The translations under genes were made by a program, and so were the position numbers. From Bifidobacterium asteroides DSM 20089 (GTDB taxonomy: Bacteria > Actinomycetota > Actinomycetes > Actinomycetales > Bifidobacteriaceae), in assembly GCF_002715865.1 (NCBI RefSeq), contig NZ_CP017696.1, forward strand, positions 1,674,001-1,738,000: 64,000 nt of DNA, in the 5' to 3' direction. How positions within the stretch are numbered: the stretch's first letter is position 1; every line of letters begins with the position of its first letter. Positions 36,875 to 46,035 of the stretch are shown here, piece by piece. The notes below the pieces were generated by a model. That model saw only the letters and a list, made by a program, of their open reading frames with translations. It had not been told where the DNA came from and did no database searches.

Positions 36875-37548
36875 GATCGCTCCGGGGAATCGTCGGTCGT
36901 GCCGACGAACTGATCCTCCTGGTAGGCACAGATGAAAGGCAGCCTTTGCCGGGACCCGTCCACCGGATCCACCACCTGAATGCTGCCGTCCGTCCGACCA
37001 CCCACCAGCGAGGCGATGGCCAGCGTCTTCGCGCCCTGACGCTGAATGATCCCGCAGTCAAGATTGAGCTCGTTATTCTTGCCCAAGGTAACCAAGGACG
37101 AGGTCTGCACGTAGGATTTTCGGCCCAGCCAGGCATCCAGCAGGATGACCCTCCTGCCCTCGATGGACGGACCCTTGATGGAGGGGTAGACGAAGTCCAT
37201 GACGAAAGCGTCCAGATCCTGCCCACGCGAGGCTGCGGCATGGAGCATGGCATCAGCCAGTGGCACAGCGGCGGCGGTCAGGGCCCCGACCGCATCGAAG
37301 TCGTCGACTGAATAGCCTGCATCCTCCAGGGTGTCCAGAAGAACATGACCGGCAAGTTCGGCCCCGCGGTGATGGAAGGTGACCCCGCTCAGCTCGGTGA
37401 AGGGACGACCGCCGATCTCCCGGGCCAGGAGTTCACGCAGCTGATCGACCGGCTCGGGCAGATCCATGTCGGATCTGCGCCCGACGAGATCTGGTGATCC
37501 AGTGGGTCTGAAGAATGAACCCTCTTGTCTCTTCGTTGCCTCGTTCAT
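36871..37548 (-). CDS. Orotate phosphoribosyltransferase-like protein, PRPP loop lost
   Basis: A 225-residue protein that aligns over its length to actinobacterial PyrE: FDAVGALTAAAVPLADAMLH (84-103) and RGQDLDAFVM (109-117) match the substrate-side motifs, and the gene sits beside trmH with clpB nearby as pyrE does in mycobacteria. However, the PRPP-binding loop, normally a VEDTSTTGGS-type sequence, reads LLDAWLGRKS (136-145), and the VVRK..KAHG segment with the catalytic Lys reads VMDFVYPSIKG. It probably cannot transfer phosphoribose, so I do not call it pyrE. It is the first gene of a four-gene overlapping operon, with a TAGTCT box seven bases before the ATG. Confidence 0.72.
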   Translation of the reverse strand: MNEATKRQEGSFFRPTGSPDLVGRRSDMDLPEPVDQLRELLAREIGGRPFTELSGVTFHHRGAELAGHVLLDTLEDAGYSVDDFDAVGALTAAAVPLADAMLHAAASRGQDLDAFVMDFVYPSIKGPSIEGRRVILLDAWLGRKSYVQTSSLVTLGKNNELNLDCGIIQRQGAKTLAIASLVGGRTDGSIQVVDPVDGSRQRLPFICAYQEDQFVGTTDDSPERS

Positions 37549-37555
37549 GCTTATC

Positions 37556-37561
37556 AGACTA
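37556..37561 (-). promoter_or_regulatory. -10 box for a leaderless PyrE-like mRNA
   Basis: TAGTCT lies seven bases before the ATG at 37548 on the minus strand, with no Shine-Dalgarno sequence. Confidence 0.45.
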
Positions 37562-37585
37562 GCGCCGGAGGCCCCTAAGCGGCAC

Positions 37586-38938
37586 TCACTGCCCTTGGTC
37601 GGACAAAACTTCCGGCGCGGTCAGCTCCCTGATATTGCCCTTGTCTGAATCGATCATGTCGACCGAATCGATGACCTTGGAGGGGTCCATCTGCTGCAGC
37701 TTGCGGGCGGTAACCAGAACGCGCGACTCCAAAGAGGAGGCGAACTTGTTGTAGGCGGTCACCGTGGCAGTGATGGAACGGCCCAGTTTGTTGGCCCGAT
37801 CACCCAGGACCACAAAGCGGTCATAGAGCTCATGGGTCAACGTAAAGAGGGTGCGGGCGTCTTCAGACAGGTTCTGCTGCTGCCAGGCGTAGGCCACCGA
37901 CTTGAGCACAGCCCAAAGGGTCACCGGCGAGGTCAGAGCCACCTTTTGGGCAAAAGCATCGTCCATCAGGGTGGGGTCCACCTCCAGTGCGGCCTGTAGA
38001 AGGGAGTCGTTGGGTATGAAGGCCACCACGAAGTCCGGGGCTGTTTCGAAGGCGTTCCAGTACTCCTTGTCGGCCAGGGCCTTGACGTGCTCTCGCAGGG
38101 CCCGGGCATGCGCCTTGAGCAGTTCGTCCCGGCGGCGCAGCTCATCATCCGAAGCGGTGTCGGGAATCTCGCAGGCCCGCTGGTAGTCGGAATAAGGGGC
38201 CTTGGCATCGATGGGAATGGTCTTGCCGCCTGGCAGGTGAACCACCATATCGGGGCGCAGGACGCGGCCATCCGAGGCGGTGACCACAACCTGGGTGTCA
38301 AAGTCCACATGCTCCAAGAGACCAGCGGACTCGACGATGTTCCTGAGCTGAGCCTCGCCCCAGGCGCCGCGCACCTTGTTGTTGCGCAGGGCCGAAGCCA
38401 GAGAGCTGGTTTCCTTGTCCAGCCTCCCCTGCTGCTCGCCCAGGCTCTTCAGCTGCTGTCCAAGGGAGCCCATCTCCTGCTTGCGGCCCTCTTCGATCTG
38501 GGCCACCTTGTGTTGGAGGGCGTCCAAATTCTTCTGCACGGGGGCCAGGGCCGAGAGCACCTTGCTCTCCTCCTCCATGCTCTGAGCCTGCCTACGTCTC
38601 TTCTCCTCTTCCTGAGCCTGTGCACGGCGGCGCTCCTGCTCGATTCTGATCTGCTCGGCCTGCTGGGCCTGGGCCAGCTGGGACTTGACAAAGGAGAGCT
38701 CGCGGTTCAGACCGTCCACCTTGGTCCGCGCCTCCACCAGAGCCGCATCGGATCCGTGAAGCCGTTCCTGAGCCTGGTCCAGCTGCGAGCGCAGCTCATC
38801 CACCTGGCTGTCAGACCCCGTGCCGACGGCCCTCCGACCCCGGGCGCGACCCAGCACATACCCGGCCAGTCCTCCCAAAAAAATACCAATCAGCAGGAGA
38901 AGCACCACCATGACCACTGATGACGTAGAATCGAACAT
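37586..38938 (-). CDS. rmuC: DNA recombination protein RmuC
   Basis: A 450-residue protein thought to limit rearrangement at inverted repeats. One N-terminal membrane helix (about 8-28) is followed by a long coiled coil (about 45-190) rich in Glu, Gln and Lys, then the RmuC nuclease-like domain (about 195-420) with NNKVRGAWGEAQLRNIVESA, PDMVVHLPGGKTIPIDAKAP and FVVAFIPNDSLLQAAL. The ATG at 38938 is chosen because it precedes the membrane helix; a GGAGG lies 13 bases upstream, further than normal. It diverges from the P-type-ATPase-like gene. Confidence 0.93.
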   Translation of the reverse strand: MFDSTSSVVMVVLLLLIGIFLGGLAGYVLGRARGRRAVGTGSDSQVDELRSQLDQAQERLHGSDAALVEARTKVDGLNRELSFVKSQLAQAQQAEQIRIEQERRRAQAQEEEKRRRQAQSMEEESKVLSALAPVQKNLDALQHKVAQIEEGRKQEMGSLGQQLKSLGEQQGRLDKETSSLASALRNNKVRGAWGEAQLRNIVESAGLLEHVDFDTQVVVTASDGRVLRPDMVVHLPGGKTIPIDAKAPYSDYQRACEIPDTASDDELRRRDELLKAHARALREHVKALADKEYWNAFETAPDFVVAFIPNDSLLQAALEVDPTLMDDAFAQKVALTSPVTLWAVLKSVAYAWQQQNLSEDARTLFTLTHELYDRFVVLGDRANKLGRSITATVTAYNKFASSLESRVLVTARKLQQMDPSKVIDSVDMIDSDKGNIRELTAPEVLSDQGQ

Positions 38939-39114
38939 ATGTTCTAGTAAACCTCCAGTACTGGACCCGAAAGCCAAGTCGACACGGTGACCAGTCGGCG
39001 ATAATTCGAGAATTCGTTTTTTCCGCAAGGAATCGGCCTTAAGTCCGGTGTCGGGCCGCAGTGACGGGCAGAATAGGAAATATTGAGGGGTTGGAGCAAG
39101 ACCGAAGGAGATCC

Positions 39115-41190
39115 GTGGGTATCGATATCTTCCTGGCGATAGCCGATCTGGTCGTGGCCTGTGCGGTCACCTGGCTGATCATCTGGTACTTCCTTATGCC
39201 GTCGGCTCATGTCAGCGACCAGAATGCAGCCGTAGACTCCACGGCCAACCGTCCCTGGCGTGATCCCGAGGATTGGGGCAAATGGGGGGCCGATCTGGAC
39301 TCTCGCAGCCACCGCCTGCTCAGGCCGACCATCGTAAGCGCCCTGCTGACCGCGCCTGTTCTGGTTCTGGATCTGTTCGATCGTTTCGGCCCCGATCTGA
39401 TTCCCTCCTGGCTGACCAGCCCCTGGGTCCAGGCTATTCTGATAACCCCGGTCATCTTCTACTGCGGCCGCGGAATACTCATGGACGGGTGGAAGGCCAT
39501 GACCCAGCACCGCTGCAGCCCCGATCTCCTGGCCATGCTGGCCACAAGCCTGGCCTACCTGTACAGCCTGGCCACCTGTCTGGCCGGATCCCTGCTGCCG
39601 GAGGGCTCCCGATCCCCATACTTCGATCTGATAGGCGTGGTCATCACCCTCCTCTTGCTGTCCCGGGTCATCGGGACCAGAATGGAAGCATCCTTAGTGG
39701 CCTCCTTGAACCATCTGACGGAGATACGGCCAGCTTCAGGGCTGGTGGCCGATTCCGAGCATCCGCAGACAGTCCCCGCCCAGATTCTTGCACGTGACCG
39801 GATTCACCCAGGCGATCTACTCCTGGTGCGCACGGGAGAGCGCCCGGCCGCCGATGGTGTTGTAGAGTCAGGATCGGCCCTAGTGGACGACAGCGAGCTG
39901 ACCGGCGGCGACCGACCCCGGCCATGTGGACCCGGCGACCGGATCCTGGCCTCCAGCAAGATTCTGGAAGGTCGACTGTCCATCCGCGTGGATGCCGCCG
40001 GCGACAACACCTATGCAGACAGGCTCGTCAAGATCATCCCCCAGGCCCTGGTCGAACGCTCCCCTGACATGCGCAGGATGGACAGGATCGTCCACACAGC
40101 CATCGCCCTGATCATGATCGTGGCCATCTGGACATTCATGCTCTGGCTCATGCTGGGTCCGCAGCCCCACCTGGCCCATGCTGTAGGCAATGCCGTCTGT
40201 GTACTGACCATCGCCTGTCCTGCCGTCGCAGCCATGACCATCCCCATGGCCTTCCGAACCAGTCTGGAGACCGGCCTGGCCCACGGTCTGCTCTTCACCT
40301 CGCCACGGGCCATGAACCACCTGGGCCGGGTGCGCGCGCTGATTCTGGACGACTCCTCTCTGCTGGATCCTGACGATTCGGAGGGCCAAGGTGTCCACAC
40401 GGAATCCCTGACCCGGACCGCCACCCATCTACGCTCCCTGCGAGTAAGCAGCCTGATCCTGGATGGGAGCCGCCAGCCGGACGACAGGATTGAACGGGCC
40501 GCCCGTCAGGCGGGCGTAGATATGCTGATCACCCGGTTGACCCCCGAGCGCAAGCGCGAGTGCATGGATCGGCTCAATCACGACCTGACCCGGACCAGCA
40601 GGGGCGTTCCAGCGGATCGAACCGGTCAAGACACCGAATCCGCCGGGAGGCAGGGCCGAACCAGCCTGGTGGCTCTGGCGGCTGGGACCACAGCGGATCC
40701 CAAACTGATGACCAAGGCTCAGGTAGGTATCACTTTGGGTCCAAAACTCCAGACCGACACGGACGATGCCTCGGACGACATCGACCTGCCGCAGCCGGAC
40801 CTGATCCTGCACCAGGGCGACCTGGACGGGACCAGTAGGGCCATAGAACTGAGCCGAGCCACCACCCGGGTCATCAGGCAGAACCTGACCTGGTCCACTG
40901 TCTACAACATCATCGCCCTGGTGATTGCCACCGGAATCTGCCAACCCTTCTTAGGCTGGATGCTCAATCCCATGATTGCGGCAGTAACAGGGGCCCTATC
41001 CACTATCCTGGCCATGATCAACGTTCGCCGTCTGCACCGGCTGCGGCACCTGCGCCGTCGCTGGCTGCACCTGGCCCTGATCGACACGGACCAGCTTCCG
41101 ACAGTCGCGGCGCGTCGCCCCCAGGTCATCGTTGACAGCCAGTGGGAGTCCATACAAGAGGGCAGGGATCCAGCGGCCGCTATGGACTGA
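39115..41190 (+). CDS. P-type ATPase-like membrane protein with degenerate catalytic motifs
   Basis: A 691-residue protein starting at GTG 39115 behind AAGGAG. Its plan is that of a copper/heavy-metal P1B ATPase: helices, actuator domain, IACPAVAAM (Cys368) in the position of the CPC metal site, a P-domain and two last helices. The key motifs are altered. TGES reads TGGD (263-266), DKTGT reads DDSSL (412-416), and GDGxND reads AGTTAD (523-528). No SEHP-type or N-terminal metal-binding domain is evident. The frame is intact over 2 kb, so it is not a simple pseudogene. It may be a pseudoenzyme with a binding or regulatory role. Its neighbours give no hint of metal. Confidence 0.75.
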   Translation: MGIDIFLAIADLVVACAVTWLIIWYFLMPSAHVSDQNAAVDSTANRPWRDPEDWGKWGADLDSRSHRLLRPTIVSALLTAPVLVLDLFDRFGPDLIPSWLTSPWVQAILITPVIFYCGRGILMDGWKAMTQHRCSPDLLAMLATSLAYLYSLATCLAGSLLPEGSRSPYFDLIGVVITLLLLSRVIGTRMEASLVASLNHLTEIRPASGLVADSEHPQTVPAQILARDRIHPGDLLLVRTGERPAADGVVESGSALVDDSELTGGDRPRPCGPGDRILASSKILEGRLSIRVDAAGDNTYADRLVKIIPQALVERSPDMRRMDRIVHTAIALIMIVAIWTFMLWLMLGPQPHLAHAVGNAVCVLTIACPAVAAMTIPMAFRTSLETGLAHGLLFTSPRAMNHLGRVRALILDDSSLLDPDDSEGQGVHTESLTRTATHLRSLRVSSLILDGSRQPDDRIERAARQAGVDMLITRLTPERKRECMDRLNHDLTRTSRGVPADRTGQDTESAGRQGRTSLVALAAGTTADPKLMTKAQVGITLGPKLQTDTDDASDDIDLPQPDLILHQGDLDGTSRAIELSRATTRVIRQNLTWSTVYNIIALVIATGICQPFLGWMLNPMIAAVTGALSTILAMINVRRLHRLRHLRRRWLHLALIDTDQLPTVAARRPQVIVDSQWESIQEGRDPAAAMD

Positions 41191-41215
41191 ATCCACAGAG
41201 CACAATACATGATAC

Positions 41216-41255
41216 AAAAAGGGCCGGCACCCGGAAATTATCCGGGTACCGGCCC
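41216..41255 (-). terminator. Terminator after clpB (minus strand)
   Basis: Arms GGGCCGG-ACCCGG and CCGGGT-CCGGCCC pair around a short loop. On the minus strand the stem is followed by five T, ending clpB; on the plus strand it can also end the P-type-ATPase-like gene. Confidence 0.85.
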
Positions 41256-41264
41256 TAATTGATC

Positions 41265-44048
41265 TCAGCGAGACTGGGACTGACCCTGATCGTCGCCCCG
41301 TGCGGCATGACGGCCACGACCACCATCACGTCCGCCATCGCCGGCATCAGCATCGCCATCGCCATCGGCCGTCACATCGTCGACCGTGACCGAGTCGTCG
41401 ACCAGATTCTCGGTGGGCCAAGCGGTCAGCTCCAGATGGTCGCCGCCGGTCTGGTCCACCAGGACCGTGTCGCCGTCGTGGACCTTGCCAGCCAGCAGCA
41501 TCCTGGCCAGCTGATCACCGACCTCGGTCTGCACCAGCCTACGTAGAGGTCGGGCGCCGAAGGCCGGGTCATAGCCCATGTTGGCCAGCCACTCCCGAGC
41601 GGAGTCGGTGACATCCAGGGTGATGCGCCGGTCGGTCAGCCGCTGGGCCACCTGCTTGACCTGGATGTCCACAATGGAGCCCAGCTCGTCGCGGGTCAGC
41701 GGATGGAAGATGACCAGATCGTCCAGCCGGTTAATGAACTCGGGCTTGAAGTTGGCCTGTACAGCATCCATGACGGCCTTGCGCTTGCCTTCCTCGTCCA
41801 GGTCGTCCCGGACCAGGAACTGCGAGCCCAGGTTGGAGGTCATGATCAGGATGGTGTTCTTGAAATCCACCGTCCTGCCCTGGCCATCGGTCAGCCTTCC
41901 GTCGTCCAGAACCTGCAGGAGCAGATCGAAGACTTCAGGGTTGGCCTTCTCCACCTCGTCGAAGAGGACCACCGAGTAGGGCCGCCTACGCACGGCTTCG
42001 GTCAGCTGGCCACCCTCTTCGTAGCCCACGTAGCCTGGAGCAGCGCCGATCAGGCGAGAGACCGAGGCCTTCTCCATATACTCCGACATATCGATGCGGA
42101 CCATGGCCTTCTCGTCGTCGAAGAGGAAGTCAGCCAGGGCCTTGGCCAGCTCAGTCTTGCCAACGCCGGTGGGACCCAGGAACATGAAGGATCCAGTGGG
42201 CCTGTCAGGGTCGGCGATGCCGGCACGCGAGCGCCGGACAGCGTCGGAGACTGCATGGATGGCCTCCTGCTGGCCGACCACCCGCTTGCCCAGGTAGTCC
42301 TCCATATGCAGGAGCTTCTCGTTCTCGCCTTCCATGAGCCGTCCCACAGGAATGCCGGTCCAGTCGGAGACGATCTCCGCCACGGAATCCGCATCAACAT
42401 GGTCAGGAACCATGGGCTCCTGGGCCGGACCTCCGGCAATGTCGGCTCCATCGGGACCAGCGTCATTGGAGGCGTTCTTGGCCTGCTCGGCCGCGTTCTC
42501 CGCCTGGGCCAGCTGCTTGCGAATGCCGGGAATCTCCCCGTAGAGGATGCGGGAGGCCTTCTCCAGATCCCCCTCACGGGTGGCCTTGTCAGCCTCGACC
42601 CGCTTGGCATCCAGCTGGGCACGCAGGTCGCCGACCTTGTTGTGGCCGGCCTTCTCGTTCTCCCAACGGGCCTTGAGACCACCCAACTTCTCGCGGGAGT
42701 CCGCCAGCTCGGCCTGCAGCTTACTCAGACGGTCCTTGGAGGCCGGATCATCGGCCTTCTTCAGCTGCATCTCCTCCATCTCCAGACGGGTGACGCGACG
42801 TTGAAGCTCGTCGATTTCCTCCGGCTGTGAGTCCAACTCCATCCGCAGGTGGGCAGCGGCCTCGTCAACCAGGTCGATGGCCTTGTCGGGCAACTGACGA
42901 CCTGAGATGTACCTGTTGGACAGGGTGGCCGCAGCCACCAGGGCATCATCCCCGATGGTCACCTTGTGGTGGGCCTCGTAACGCTGCTTGAGACCGCGCA
43001 GGATGGCCACGGTGTCCTCCACAGAGGGTTCACCCACGAAGACCTGCTGGAAGCGGCGCTCCAGAGCCGGGTCCTTCTCGATGTTCTCCCTGTACTCGTC
43101 CAAGGTAGTGGCGCCAATCAGGCGAAGTTCACCCCTGGCCAGCATGGGCTTGAGCATGTTGCCCGCATCCATGGATCCCTCGGCTGCACCAGCACCGACG
43201 ATGGTATGGATCTCGTCGATGAAGGTGATGATCTGACCGTTGGCGCTCTTGATCTCGTTGAGGACAGCCTTGAGTCGTTCCTCGAATTCACCGCGGTACT
43301 TGCTGCCGGCCACCATGGAGCTCAGATCCAGGGAAATCAGCCTCTTACCCTGCAGAGTCGTGGGCACGTCGCCGGCGACGATACGCTCGGCCAGGCCTTC
43401 GACCACGGCGGTCTTGCCCACACCGGGCTCGCCGATGAGGACAGGGTTGTTCTTGGTCCGCCGGGACAGGATCTGCATGACACGACGAATCTCCTGGTCC
43501 CTGCCGATGACCGGGTCCAGCTTGCCCTCCTTGGCCTGGGCGGTCAGATCGGTGGAGTACTTCTCCAGGGCCTTGTAGGTGCCTTCGGCATCCGGGCTGG
43601 TCACCTTGGCGCCACCGCGCACCTGGGGCACGGCCTTGCGCAGGGTATCGGCCTGCAGACCGTTCCGATTCAGAATATCGGCAGCCTGCGAAGGACCCTG
43701 GGCTATGGCGATGAGCAGATGCTCGGTGGACACGTATTCGTCCCCCATGGCCTGCATTTCCTTCTCGGCCTGGGCCAGGGCCATGCTGAGCTGACGGCTG
43801 GCATCAGGCTGCGAGGCCGTGGATCCGCTGGCTGACGGAAGAGCCACCAAGGCCTGACGGACCTCTGCACCCACTCGTTGGCTGTCACCGCCTGCGGCCT
43901 GAATCAGTCCAGGTACCACGCCGGACTGCTGACGCAGCAGAGAGTCCAACAGATGGAGCACATCCACCTGGGGGTTTCCGGCCGCCGAGGCCGACTGGAT
44001 AGCATCGCCGATGGCCTGCTGAGCCATGGTGGTGAAGTTTTCGTTCAT
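41265..44048 (-). CDS. clpB: ATP-dependent chaperone ClpB
   Basis: A 927-residue hexameric disaggregase that works with DnaK to rescue aggregated proteins. It has the N-terminal Clp repeat domain ([11 protein letters not shown]), first AAA+ module with [13 protein letters not shown], the middle coiled-coil domain (about 410-530), second AAA+ module with [13 protein letters not shown], and the D2 small domain. The C-terminal tail (about 870-927) is Asp- and Gly-rich, longer than in most homologues. The ATG at 44048 follows GGAGGATG. An HspR-type operator lies 110 bases upstream, so heat-shock control is expected. Confidence 0.97.
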   Translation of the reverse strand: MNENFTTMAQQAIGDAIQSASAAGNPQVDVLHLLDSLLRQQSGVVPGLIQAAGGDSQRVGAEVRQALVALPSASGSTASQPDASRQLSMALAQAEKEMQAMGDEYVSTEHLLIAIAQGPSQAADILNRNGLQADTLRKAVPQVRGGAKVTSPDAEGTYKALEKYSTDLTAQAKEGKLDPVIGRDQEIRRVMQILSRRTKNNPVLIGEPGVGKTAVVEGLAERIVAGDVPTTLQGKRLISLDLSSMVAGSKYRGEFEERLKAVLNEIKSANGQIITFIDEIHTIVGAGAAEGSMDAGNMLKPMLARGELRLIGATTLDEYRENIEKDPALERRFQQVFVGEPSVEDTVAILRGLKQRYEAHHKVTIGDDALVAAATLSNRYISGRQLPDKAIDLVDEAAAHLRMELDSQPEEIDELQRRVTRLEMEEMQLKKADDPASKDRLSKLQAELADSREKLGGLKARWENEKAGHNKVGDLRAQLDAKRVEADKATREGDLEKASRILYGEIPGIRKQLAQAENAAEQAKNASNDAGPDGADIAGGPAQEPMVPDHVDADSVAEIVSDWTGIPVGRLMEGENEKLLHMEDYLGKRVVGQQEAIHAVSDAVRRSRAGIADPDRPTGSFMFLGPTGVGKTELAKALADFLFDDEKAMVRIDMSEYMEKASVSRLIGAAPGYVGYEEGGQLTEAVRRRPYSVVLFDEVEKANPEVFDLLLQVLDDGRLTDGQGRTVDFKNTILIMTSNLGSQFLVRDDLDEEGKRKAVMDAVQANFKPEFINRLDDLVIFHPLTRDELGSIVDIQVKQVAQRLTDRRITLDVTDSAREWLANMGYDPAFGARPLRRLVQTEVGDQLARMLLAGKVHDGDTVLVDQTGGDHLELTAWPTENLVDDSVTVDDVTADGDGDADAGDGGRDGGRGRHAARGDDQGQSQSR

Positions 44049-44157
44049 AGAGCATCCTCCAACATTCTTCGGCGGGACCAACCGAATTACTCGATCAGAC
44101 CCCGTCACGGGTTCATCTGTCTTCTACAACAGCGGAAGGAGGACACCTATTCCCAAA

Positions 44158-44178
44158 CTTGAGCCCATTCGACTCAAG
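44158..44178 (-). promoter_or_regulatory. HspR-type HAIR operator upstream of clpB
   Basis: CTTGAGT, seven bases, GCTCAAG on the minus strand matches the HAIR consensus CTTGAGT-N7-ACTCAAG at 13 of 14 positions. HspR represses dnaK and clpB operons in actinobacteria. It lies between clpB and the FAH-family gene. Confidence 0.88.
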
Positions 44179-44208
44179 TTTTTACCTTATTTGTTTTCCT
44201 GCTACATG

Positions 44209-45024
44209 CTACTCATCGATGACCACATTGCGCAGGTAGCCGATTCCCTCTATCTGGACCGTGGCCTCGTCCCGGTTTTTCAAGGAACCTGTGGCGTGCG
44301 GGGTACCGGTCATGATGACATCGCCGGGCAACAGGGTGGCGAAGCTGGAAATGAAGGCAATCTGTTCGGGAATGGAGTGGATCAGGTTGGCGGTGGTGCC
44401 ACTGGCCTCGGGCACCTCTTCCCCGTTGAGCTTGAAGGATATCTTCGCATCCCGATAATCCAGGTCGGTTTCGATCCAGGGCCCGAGGGGGCAGGCGGTG
44501 TCAAAACCCTTGCAACGGGTCCACATAGGATCGTTCTTCTGCAGATCGCGCAGGGTCACATCGTTGACGCAGGTGTAGCCCAGCACATAATCCATGGCCT
44601 CGTTGACGCTCACCTTCCGCGCCATCCTGCCTATGACGACGGCAACCTCGGGCTCGTAGTTCATGTCCTTGCTGTAAGAGGGCTTGACGATGGGGTCGTC
44701 AGGACCAATGACCGAGGTGGAAGGCTTCATGAAGAGCATGAGCTTCTCCGGTGGCTCAGGATTCGAGGACTGGCCATGTTCGGCCATGTAGGCGGCGTGA
44801 GCGCGGTAGTTCTTGGCTGCTCCGTAGATCTTGGAGGGGATGACCGGGGCCAGCAGCCGCACATCCTCGTCGTCCAGAGGGTAGCGCTTGCCGGTGGGTT
44901 CGACCTGCTGACCGGTCAGGGGGTAGCCGCTTAGCTCTACCAGGTAGTCCTTGCCGTCCTGCTTGTCAGTTTGGACGAAAGCATATCGTGGGGTGTCCTT
45001 GTAGGAAAAACGCGCGATTCTCAT
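44209..45024 (-). CDS. Fumarylacetoacetate hydrolase family protein
   Basis: A 271-residue protein of the FAHD1-type acylpyruvase/oxaloacetate decarboxylase group. The metal site residues are visible in MNYEPEVAVVIG (Glu-x-Glu), the later Asp in GYTCVNDVTLRDLQ, and the C-terminal LLPGDVIMTGTPHATG is typical. The KIYGAAKNYRAHAAYM segment is the usual start of the core. The real substrate in bifidobacteria is not known. A TAAACT box seven bases before the ATG suggests a leaderless message. It lies between the clpB operator and YggS, all on the same strand. Confidence 0.9.
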   Translation of the reverse strand: MRIARFSYKDTPRYAFVQTDKQDGKDYLVELSGYPLTGQQVEPTGKRYPLDDEDVRLLAPVIPSKIYGAAKNYRAHAAYMAEHGQSSNPEPPEKLMLFMKPSTSVIGPDDPIVKPSYSKDMNYEPEVAVVIGRMARKVSVNEAMDYVLGYTCVNDVTLRDLQKNDPMWTRCKGFDTACPLGPWIETDLDYRDAKISFKLNGEEVPEASGTTANLIHSIPEQIAFISSFATLLPGDVIMTGTPHATGSLKNRDEATVQIEGIGYLRNVVIDE

Positions 45025-45031
45025 AGGGCAC

Positions 45032-45037
45032 AGTTTA
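45032..45037 (-). promoter_or_regulatory. -10 box for a leaderless FAH-family mRNA
   Basis: TAAACT lies seven bases before the ATG at 45024 on the minus strand, with no Shine-Dalgarno sequence. Confidence 0.45.
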
Positions 45038-45090
45038 GCCCCAGGCGGGGCCTCTTGACAGGATCGGGTTCCGAAACAGACAGTGTCTGC

Positions 45091-45903
45091 TCAGATAAAA
45101 GCCCGCGGGCCGAAGATGGCTGTGCCTACACGGACCTCGGTCGATCCCTCAGCCACCGCATACTCCATGTCTCCGGTCATTCCCATGGACAGCATGGTGC
45201 AGGTGTCAGTGCCCGGCTGCCCAGAATCCCTGATGCGGTCGCGCAGGCCGCGCAAATGGGCGAATCCGCTCCTGATGACGGCCTCGTCGTCCACGTGTGC
45301 ACCGACGGTCATCAGGCCCTTAAGCCGGATTCCCTCCATAGCGGCCAGCTCATAGGCCAGATCCAGAGCCTGGTCGGGGGCACATCCCGACTTGGCCTGC
45401 TCGCCAGACTCGTTGACCTCCAGAAGTATGCCCACGGTTCTGCCCGCAGCCAGTGCCCGCGTGGCCAGCTTTCGGGCCAGCGAGGGCCCATCGACCGACT
45501 CGACCGTATCGACATATGGCAGGATCTTATTGATCTTGTTGGATTGGAGCTGCCCAATAAGATGGAAGCCCAGGCTGGATGAATCATTGTCTGTCGCATC
45601 AACACCAAGGGCCAACCCCCTGTCCCGACAGAGTTCCAGCAATCCCTGGGCTTTGGCGGTCACCTCCTGTGGACGGTTCTCGCCAATCCGACGCACCCCG
45701 GCATCAATGGCCGCCATGATCTCGCCCACATCGCGTGTCTTGGTGGCCGCCAGCAGAGTCACCGAACCCTCTTTTCGACCGGCGGAGTCCTCCGCCTTGG
45801 CGATCCTTTCAGCCACTCGCTTGACCCCATCCGCGATCTGCACGGCCCGTTCACTGCTGATCCGCCGATTGCCCAGATCCTTGTGGTCCATATAGGCGAC
45901 CAT
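45091..45903 (-). CDS. YggS family pyridoxal phosphate-binding protein
   Basis: A 270-residue PLP homeostasis protein with an alanine-racemase-like barrel. The PLP lysine lies in LLAATKTRDVGEI, with RIGENRPQEVTAKA, LGFHLIGQLQSNKINKILP and GLMTVGAHVDD as family markers. The C-terminal SMGMTGDMEYAVAEGSTEVRVGTAIFG is also conserved (split in the protein only by Gly/Thr turns). The first ATG has GGAGG seven bases upstream. It buffers PLP and influences amino-acid metabolism in other bacteria. Confidence 0.95.
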   Translation of the reverse strand: MVAYMDHKDLGNRRISSERAVQIADGVKRVAERIAKAEDSAGRKEGSVTLLAATKTRDVGEIMAAIDAGVRRIGENRPQEVTAKAQGLLELCRDRGLALGVDATDNDSSSLGFHLIGQLQSNKINKILPYVDTVESVDGPSLARKLATRALAAGRTVGILLEVNESGEQAKSGCAPDQALDLAYELAAMEGIRLKGLMTVGAHVDDEAVIRSGFAHLRGLRDRIRDSGQPGTDTCTMLSMGMTGDMEYAVAEGSTEVRVGTAIFGPRAFI

Positions 45904-46035
45904 GATCCGCTACCTCCTTAAAAAACCGGAAGCTTTGACTGAGGCTATGGTAGCCAGTGGCTCATACCGGCCAGCCCGCAAGCCCGGGACAAAGCAGATG
46001 CCAGAAAGGAGGAACGGAATTCAGGATTGGAGAGC

